Shown here: in pieces, positions 57,937 through 64,000 of the stretch | How positions within the stretch are numbered: the first letter of the stretch is position 1 | How the letters are laid out: every line of letters begins with the position of its first letter | NCBI GenBank assembly: GCA_021229015.1 | Contig: CM037792.1 | Location: 5,151,876 to 5,215,875 of the forward strand | Length of the DNA: 64,000 nucleotides | Direction of reading: 5' to 3' | Source of the DNA: Solen grandis | Taxonomy: Eukaryota; Mollusca; Bivalvia; Adapedonta; Solenidae | Notes under the pieces: generated by a model | What the model saw: only the letters and a program-made list of their open reading frames with translations | The model's database searches: none | What the model was told of the DNA's origin: nothing | Translations under genes and position numbers: made by a program

Positions 57937-58178
57937 TTAACCCTTTCCCTCATAGAGGACACCATGAAAAGACCTATGCGAACAGCATAAAACCAGATCA
58001 GCCTGCGAGTAACTCGCAGGCTGATCAGGTTTTATGCTGTTCGCTGCTCCTCAGTGGTCTGGAAATGAGGATTTTGTAATTACATTTGGTAAGGTTTAAC
58101 TGTGGCTTTCTGCAGATCAGGTTTTATGTGGTACCTACTGAGTGCGTCAAAATGAGTCTATATGAGGGAAAGGGTTAA
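57937..58178 (-). mobile_element. piggyBac-type hairpin MITE, family A, copy 9
   Basis: TTAA-bounded (57937-57940, 58175-58178), reverse orientation, ends and central hairpin intact. It is the only copy right of 27 kb and lies in the Ig gene intron. Confidence 0.9.
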
Positions 58179-58685
58179 TGAACAGCTCAAAGAAATAGGC
58201 TAATACAGTCGGCGTTATTCCAATATGAAGAAGATTTGGATACACTAATCGTATTAGCAATGCCTGCTGTAAAGTATGCATAGTTTCACAAGCGTTCAAC
58301 AGATACTCAACAATGCTCACAGATACCAGTGTGACTCACTTTAATATTGGAGAGCTCTATCTGTCTCTCACTCAACGGAATATATCAGACACATTATGAA
58401 GACACATAGTTTATCTGCTGTAAGTCGGATATATGAAGCTGCATCTCTAGAATTCAGGGGAGTGGGTCGGTCTTCCCTCTGAACTTATGCTTATCTTCAT
58501 TTGGTTGTAAAATCAAAGTCTAATGTTGCTTTGTTCCCTTTATACTTGAATAAGTCGGATGAAGATATGTTTTAACATACTCATACACTGTACAAAAAAG
58601 TTAAATTGAAAAAAGGGACCAGTAAATCCTTAACACATTTTTTTGCGCTTGTCTGCTAATTTATATCAAACGGGAAGGCCTTATC

Positions 58686-59790
58686 AAACAAGAGGGCTTA
58701 TGGCCCTAGATCGCTCACCAGAGTACATAAACTTATTTAAAACCATTCAAATCACTTTATTTTACATGGTTACCTCCAGCAACCAGATTCAAGTTTCAGA
58801 TACAAAGAATTCTTAGGTTAGTCAATCATTTGGAGGCCTTGTTTTTTCAGGGGATCAACATTACCTTTGAAATACTGTTAGACAGCCATGAGGTGACTGT
58901 TTGTGCCAAAAGAAATGAAATCTAAACATTGATTTCATACAAGAATTTTGTAAATTTCTATATAGAGTAGCAGAATATCAGGAAGCTAGCAGACCCCTCG
59001 TGGTCTCATTTTTTAAGGGATCATCTTTATTTTAGTAATTACTGCTGACATTCATGTGGTGACCATTTGTGCTAAATGAGATTAAATTTTGGCCGTTGGC
59101 TTCATAAAAGAAAAAATTGAAAATTTCTATATAGAGAATAAAGGGACAAGCGGACCTCCTATTTGCCTTATGTTCATAGGATCAACTTTATGTTAGCAAT
59201 AATGGTCGGCAGTCATGAGATTACCAATGCTTAAAGACAAAAAAAATCATTGGTTTCAGAGAAAAATACTGAAATTTTCTACATAGAGTATACATGTATA
59301 AGGATACTAGCTAACCCCCTAAGGGCCTCAATGGTTCCACTTTATTTTAGCAATTATGGTAGGCAGCCATGAGGTGATCATACATGCCAAATGAAATTCA
59401 ATTATAACATTGGTTTTATAGAAGAAGACTTTTGAAATCTACTATATGTAGTATATAAGGAAACAAGTCGACCCCGTATACGCCTCATTTTAAAAATTAT
59501 TGAAGACAGTCATGAGGCGACAATTGTGGAAAACGATATTTAATTCTGTCCATTGGCTTCGAAAAAAAGAATTTTAAATGTTCTATAAGGAAACTAGGAC
59601 CCCTAGGGGCCTCATTTTTCAGGGATCAACTTTATTTTAGACTGCCATAAGGTGACCACTCGTGCTAAATGAAATTAAATTCTGACCATTGGTTTCATAG
59701 AAGAAAGTTGAAATTTTCTCTAAAGAGTAAATAATGAAATAAGCCACCACCCTAGGAGCCTCATTTTTATTTTTTAGCTATTATGATAGT
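58686..59790 (+). repeat. Diverged tandem array of about 155-bp units
   Basis: It starts acaagagggcttatggccct agatcgctcacc, a lead-in I associate with dispersed bivalve repeats. Six or more units follow, each with a gacccc..gggcctcattttt-type block (near 58833, 58990, 59150, 59310, 59467, 59596 and 59742), then gatcaactttattttagcaa, gcagtcatgaggtgac and aaattttctatatagagta. Units differ considerably. No ORF. Confidence 0.8.
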
Positions 59791-60171
59791 GATTGTCGAT
59801 CACAAATTGTTGATTAATAAGAAAAGTTTTATGGCAACTTGTTCAAATACTTGAATATTTCTTACAACCGGACTAGTGGGACGTGTTTCTACTGAACTGA
59901 AAATTAAAGTACATGCATTACATAGCGCAAAAAAGGTGGAATTCGAGCTAAATCATCAGGAAGAGACAGTTTCATTCTATAATGATTTAACATTTTGTTT
60001 GCTTATCCAATCAAGCCTGATATTTCCGATGTTCATTCTTTCATAATCTCATCATTCACTGCGGTTACTATGTATTTAAACAAATTCAAGTTCCTTAGTG
60101 AACCATTACTACAAAATATCCGCCAAAGGATGACAACTTTCACTTACACTCAAAATAAAATAATATGAAAT

Positions 60172-60468
60172 CGTCCCCGGTGGCCAAGTGGTTAGCGGTA
60201 TGTCTTGGGTTCGATCACCTGCCGCGACATACCAAAGTCGTAAAAATTGGTTTTGGTACAGACCCCTTGCATGGCGCTCAGCATATAAGAGTAGTTCCAG
60301 GACTGGTTGTCCCGGTGTCAGGTAATGTGACTGGGTGTGGTATCATGCTACATGTCTACGGCGTGATACTGCAGTGTGGCAGCACTATATCTGTCTCAAG
60401 TAGACATCTTCACCAAATGACTGAAATACTGTCAGTGGGGGGTGAAACCCAGCAAACAACAAACAAGT
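60172..60468 (+). mobile_element. SINE copy, family 4, near full length with shortened head
   Basis: Head with A box ggtggccaagtggttagcgg and B box gggttcgatcacc, but too close together for a full anticodon arm. The body reads ggcgctcagcatataagagt, actggttgtcccggtgtcag and gtggtatcatgctacatg, with the tail gactgaaatactgtcagtgg and cagcaaacaacaaacaa. The 142-codon ORF across it is a by-product. It lies in the Ig gene intron. Confidence 0.85.
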
Positions 60469-61929
60469 CATATGGTTGTGTTAGGGTCATTTGGACACTT
60501 ACTTACTTTTTCATTAGGTACCATGATATTCAAAGACGAGAACTTTGTTTAGCAGTAGTCAGGTTGGTCACAACACAGCAAGTTCACCATTAATTGCCAA
60601 ATAAACTCGTGGATAGTTCCGCATTGAAAATGTCCTTTTGGGTGTCAATGTCGCTTTTGTATTTCACATCTTAAGGTAATCCATCCATCATTAAATTACA
60701 ATCATGGTTCTTTAAATGTTTAAAACGACTTCAGTGCAGATACATGCATCCGTTACTTGGACTCTTTTGCTCAATCTATAAAGGCTTGTATTTATTATAA
60801 AACACCCATGATCACTTGATAGCCCATGACCACAAAATAATGATGGATGGATTACCTTAATGGAAAGTGATTTTGAATAATGTGTCCAAATCTGGCTAGA
60901 GTTATGAAATACTGACACTTTATGATGCAATTAAACCTGCAGACGAAGATGACGTCATCCCGAGAATGATTCGATTTTATTTCCAAAACAAATTGACGAA
61001 ACAGTGTGTCAGAACCTATAAATATAATCATTATTTTCAGTTAGTCCTTTTTTTTCTTCTTGATTTATATGTCATTTGGCTACGATTTGTTGATAATTTT
61101 TATCTTAATTTGAGTGTGAATCAGATTTTTGACGCCAGCAACCCAGCATATAGACATATTCAAAAAATAAATGCCCTATTTAAAGAAGAAGTGATAAAAA
61201 ATCCTATTATATGATTTTTTCAGTCGTGTTTAAACTGGAATAGCCATGCCAATATTTGATTAAATTCAAATTAATTGTTCCATTTCAAACGGAGTTTATG
61301 TTAAGATTTTAGACGATCAATTAACCAAATTCTTGACTTTAATCAATCGTTCAGAATAATGGAAGTGCGAGAAAACTCTATTGAAAGAAATGAAAAAAAA
61401 ACAACAAAAACAATAAGCTTGTCTCGGAAGGCAAACACATTTGTAGCCGTTTCCATTTGGAACTTGACTTTTTGCTTTTCGCAATGTACAATGTTGCCCC
61501 CCTGTGCCACGCCCATTGCTATTCCTCATTCTTTTCCACGCCCAGTGTCATATCGGATAGGGATGGACGTTTCAATTCAATGTAATATTCTTGAAAAAAA
61601 AGGTATAAGGTCTAGTCAAAGTCATCCAAATGTTTGGTTTTGGGAGAAACAAGCGCCATCTCTACTGGTATCCCGATACAAACGTTCAGATAAGTAATCT
61701 TGATTAAAAATGCAATTTAAAAAAATAAAAATTAATAAATAATTAATAACTTAACCACGGTTATATTCTTAAGATTTTTTGTTTAACGTTCCTCCATTCC
61801 ATTTTTTTTTATCATCAACAGCAGCATCATCATTTTTTTTCTTTTTATATTTTCTTCACTTTTTTCTGCCTGGTGCTGTGAAATAAAAAGTACCTTGTGT
61901 GCCCATATGATTAATAGTGAATCACTTAC

Positions 61930-62038
61930 TGTAAGTCTGACGCCGGCTTGCCGACGTTGGCGGAGCATTCGATGGTGAAGGTACTGTTTTCCTCTGCTTG
62001 TACCGTGTCGTGGTCGATAGTCGGCGAGCCAGGGTGGG
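61930..62038 (-). CDS. Immunoglobulin-superfamily protein, exon for first half of an Ig domain
   Basis: This 109-nt exon follows acceptor ggcttttcag and ends at donor GTAAGT. It begins in phase 1 (one base from an earlier exon plus CC) and reads HPGSPTIDHDTVQAEENSTF, then TIECSANVGKPASDL, ending with CA of a glutamine codon completed by the exon at 54799. The pattern is an Ig A-B strand: PGSP start, VQAEENS turn, then the B-strand cysteine and GKPAS turn before the C strand. NST is a possible N-glycosylation site. Phase 1 outer boundaries with an internal phase 2 intron fit a repeated Ig module, so more Ig exons are expected upstream, beyond the window or unseen. Confidence 0.85.
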
Positions 62039-62727
62039 CTGAAAAGCCGGAAAGACAGGCATTAATATTTAAACATCCTAAAATGTAATAACTCACCGTA
62101 ATAATCCCTCTACAGTTTGTCATACTCGGAACAAAACTAGTTCATATAATCTTCTGGCGTCGCCCAAGGTCCCATGAGACGAGATTGTTTTGTGTCAATT
62201 TCTTCCAATGGTATACTATGTGATAAATGTTTTAAAGCTTTCCTAGTGTTCTGTTTATTGGTGAGATGCGTTTCATTTTTTTTACTATGTAGAGATCGAA
62301 AAATGGAAACCCTATCCCAGAGCCACGTAGAAAAGCAAACACGTCGTATAATATTGTATGAAATAACTTCGAGCCAAACTATTGCACGGAAATGGATTCG
62401 TTCGCACGTTCGAGAGGTATGGATAATACGTTTGTTACGAGAGGCTTAAACAGAAATGTGAGTGCCAGGATCCTTGAGACACATCGTTCTTACAAAGTAA
62501 ATTTCAATCATCATTTTGTCATCCTTTGAATATCAATGTAATGTGTATACTACTAAGGGTATTTCTGTCAAGATTTCGTTGTGGTAATAGATGTGATTCT
62601 TATATAAAACAGATTGGGTTCCAGTTTCACAATTTAAAATATAAGCAGTGGTCTGTTTTCCCTAGTTACTTCCAAGCTGGAGGTACCAGTAAATGGCACA
62701 GTTCTGAAACAATGATTTTAAAAGGTT

Positions 62728-62730
<3 letters not shown>
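62039..62730. other. Upstream intron of the Ig gene, no exon recognised
   Basis: I searched the minus strand for a preceding phase-1 exon and saw none with Ig features. Plus-strand ORFs here lack splice or domain support. Confidence 0.3.

Positions 62731-62767
<37 letters not shown>
62731..62767. repeat. (CT)n microsatellite
   Basis: About 18 CT dinucleotides. Confidence 0.98.
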
Positions 62768-64000
62768 GATGCATTAGTTAAGTTCAAACATATTATTTAA
62801 AATATTTAGCACAGAATATATTGACAAACAATCATATAAGGATTAGGACGAAAGATGAATCGATCTGTGTTATTCTCGATGTGAAACATTGTTAGTTAAT
62901 TATATGACCGAGAAAGTTAGGATACTTCCTTCCTGTCAAAAATAAGTAGAATGCACATATTTACGAGAAAGAAATAAAAAAGAATAAGAAATAGTAAAAG
63001 CGACAACGGGGAAAGATAAACAAGGATCAGAAATAAAACATAGAGAAAGTGGGAACAGCTCTTTCAGGAATGCTTGAATTTGCCCATAGTAATATTATCG
63101 TCTGCGAAAGCTGGGTATGTTTACTGCGCATGTAAAATAACTAAATGCTCGAGAGAGTATTCGATGTTGTTCATATCTCAAGTTAAAAATATTTTTTGTG
63201 ACTTAAAACTACATGATTACTAAAACAATAGTGTTGCATTTTCATTTTTTTATCGGCTGCAACTGACAAATGATTTCATTTATATTTATACTTTATGCAC
63301 ATAGGGACAAACACGGGGGCTAATTGCGCCATGATAATGTGTCGTCTGCCGAATCATAAATCCCATAATTACCATACAAAAACTATTTCTGGAATCCAGT
63401 AATACATGGTAGAAAAGAACGTTGGAGTCACAAGTTTTATCATCTTAGATAATTCGATTCGAAGATCTTTGGGGAACTCCAGCAATGCAGTTTGATTTTA
63501 AAAGGATGTGTGGATGTCTCCAAAATGGATCAATGGCTTCCCGACCTGACTTCATGGGGTGTCATTTACATGCTTTCTCCGATAAATGTAATTTTGTTTA
63601 ATGATTATACATTAGATTTCAAACTGACGTCACATCAGAATGCCTTAAATAAATATGCAAAACTGTTGAATTGATGAAAAGCGGAACAAAACTCCCGATG
63701 CACGCAGATCACACTTGGCAAACATTTAGGACGTTATATGCCGACTTAAGGTGTATTGTTAAACCATTATAAATATGAACAAGAAATGTCTTCGGCGTTT
63801 ATTAGAATTAAATTAACTTTCCCTATAGTTAGACATTTTCTACCAATGAAAAGCTTTAATATTCATTTGGTTTTATCTTGCGTCATCATCCGTAAATAGG
63901 TCAAAGGTGATATGATAAACGTGTACGGTGTACACTTCGTTTTCCTTAATGTTTTCCACAAAGGAACTTCTTTTTGCATTGAAATATACTTTTTAAGGAT
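62768..64000. other. No gene recognised at right edge
   Basis: AT-rich sequence. A 60-codon plus-strand ORF at 63492 has no supporting motif or splice context. Confidence 0.3.

Noticed and set aside
60165..60593. 142-codon plus-strand ORF
   Set aside because: It is read through a SINE and its flank; the sequence is explained by the repeat.

Overview
The window is eukaryotic, AT-rich, intron-rich and repeat-dense. Coding exons are short (68-224 bp), flanked by canonical GT/AG signals and separated by introns of 2-7 kb. The repeat content (tRNA-headed SINEs with a shared 3' domain, TTAA-flanked MITEs with a strong central hairpin, a mariner-type transposase, diverged 140-160 bp tandem repeats) resembles bivalve mollusc genomes. 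The species cannot be named from sequence alone. Two 100-N assembly gaps lie at 27891-27990 and 53804-53903.

1-13.6 kb, minus strand: five consecutive coding exons (13443-13614, 11492-11559, 7875-7946, 5489-5587, 1263-1400) join in frame into 183 codons. They encode the N-terminus and most of the PTB domain of a CED-6/GULP1 engulfment adaptor. The last PTB helix and the C-terminal half lie beyond base 1. Introns carry a 949-bp TIR element, hairpin MITEs, a 69-bp tandem repeat, a microsatellite, about 150-bp tandem units, a SINE and an 885-bp element with subterminal repeats.

13.6-34 kb: no secure gene. The region is full of small mobile elements: four more hairpin MITEs between 14.2 and 18.0 kb, two further TTAA-flanked MITE families, several SINE copies, and a hAT-like element with a perfect 8-bp target duplication at 25164-25643. 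Minus-strand coding-like segments near 28.6 and 30.6 kb and a CpG-rich open stretch at 30.8-31.2 kb are unassigned.

34-54 kb: a decayed copy of an immunoglobulin exon at 34.7 kb; SINE pieces at 35.3 and 36.3 kb; a 25-bp minisatellite of about 80 units (44.0-46.0 kb) with higher-order structure; a small plus-strand ORF with a strong start context at 48.2 kb; a complete but dead mariner at 51648-52904; and a decayed LINE 3' end running into the second gap.

54-64 kb: two minus-strand exons (62038-61930 and 54799-54576) join in phase 2 to make one complete Ig domain with outer boundaries in phase 1. This marks a multi-Ig protein whose other exons are not securely visible. Its 7.1-kb intron holds a long inverted repeat, a ninth hairpin MITE, a diverged tandem array and a nearly full-length SINE.

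Overall the window shows a phagocytosis adaptor gene and part of an Ig-superfamily gene, both transcribed leftward, in a landscape shaped by TTAA-targeting MITEs and SINEs. No CRISPR array, operon or bacterial feature is present.
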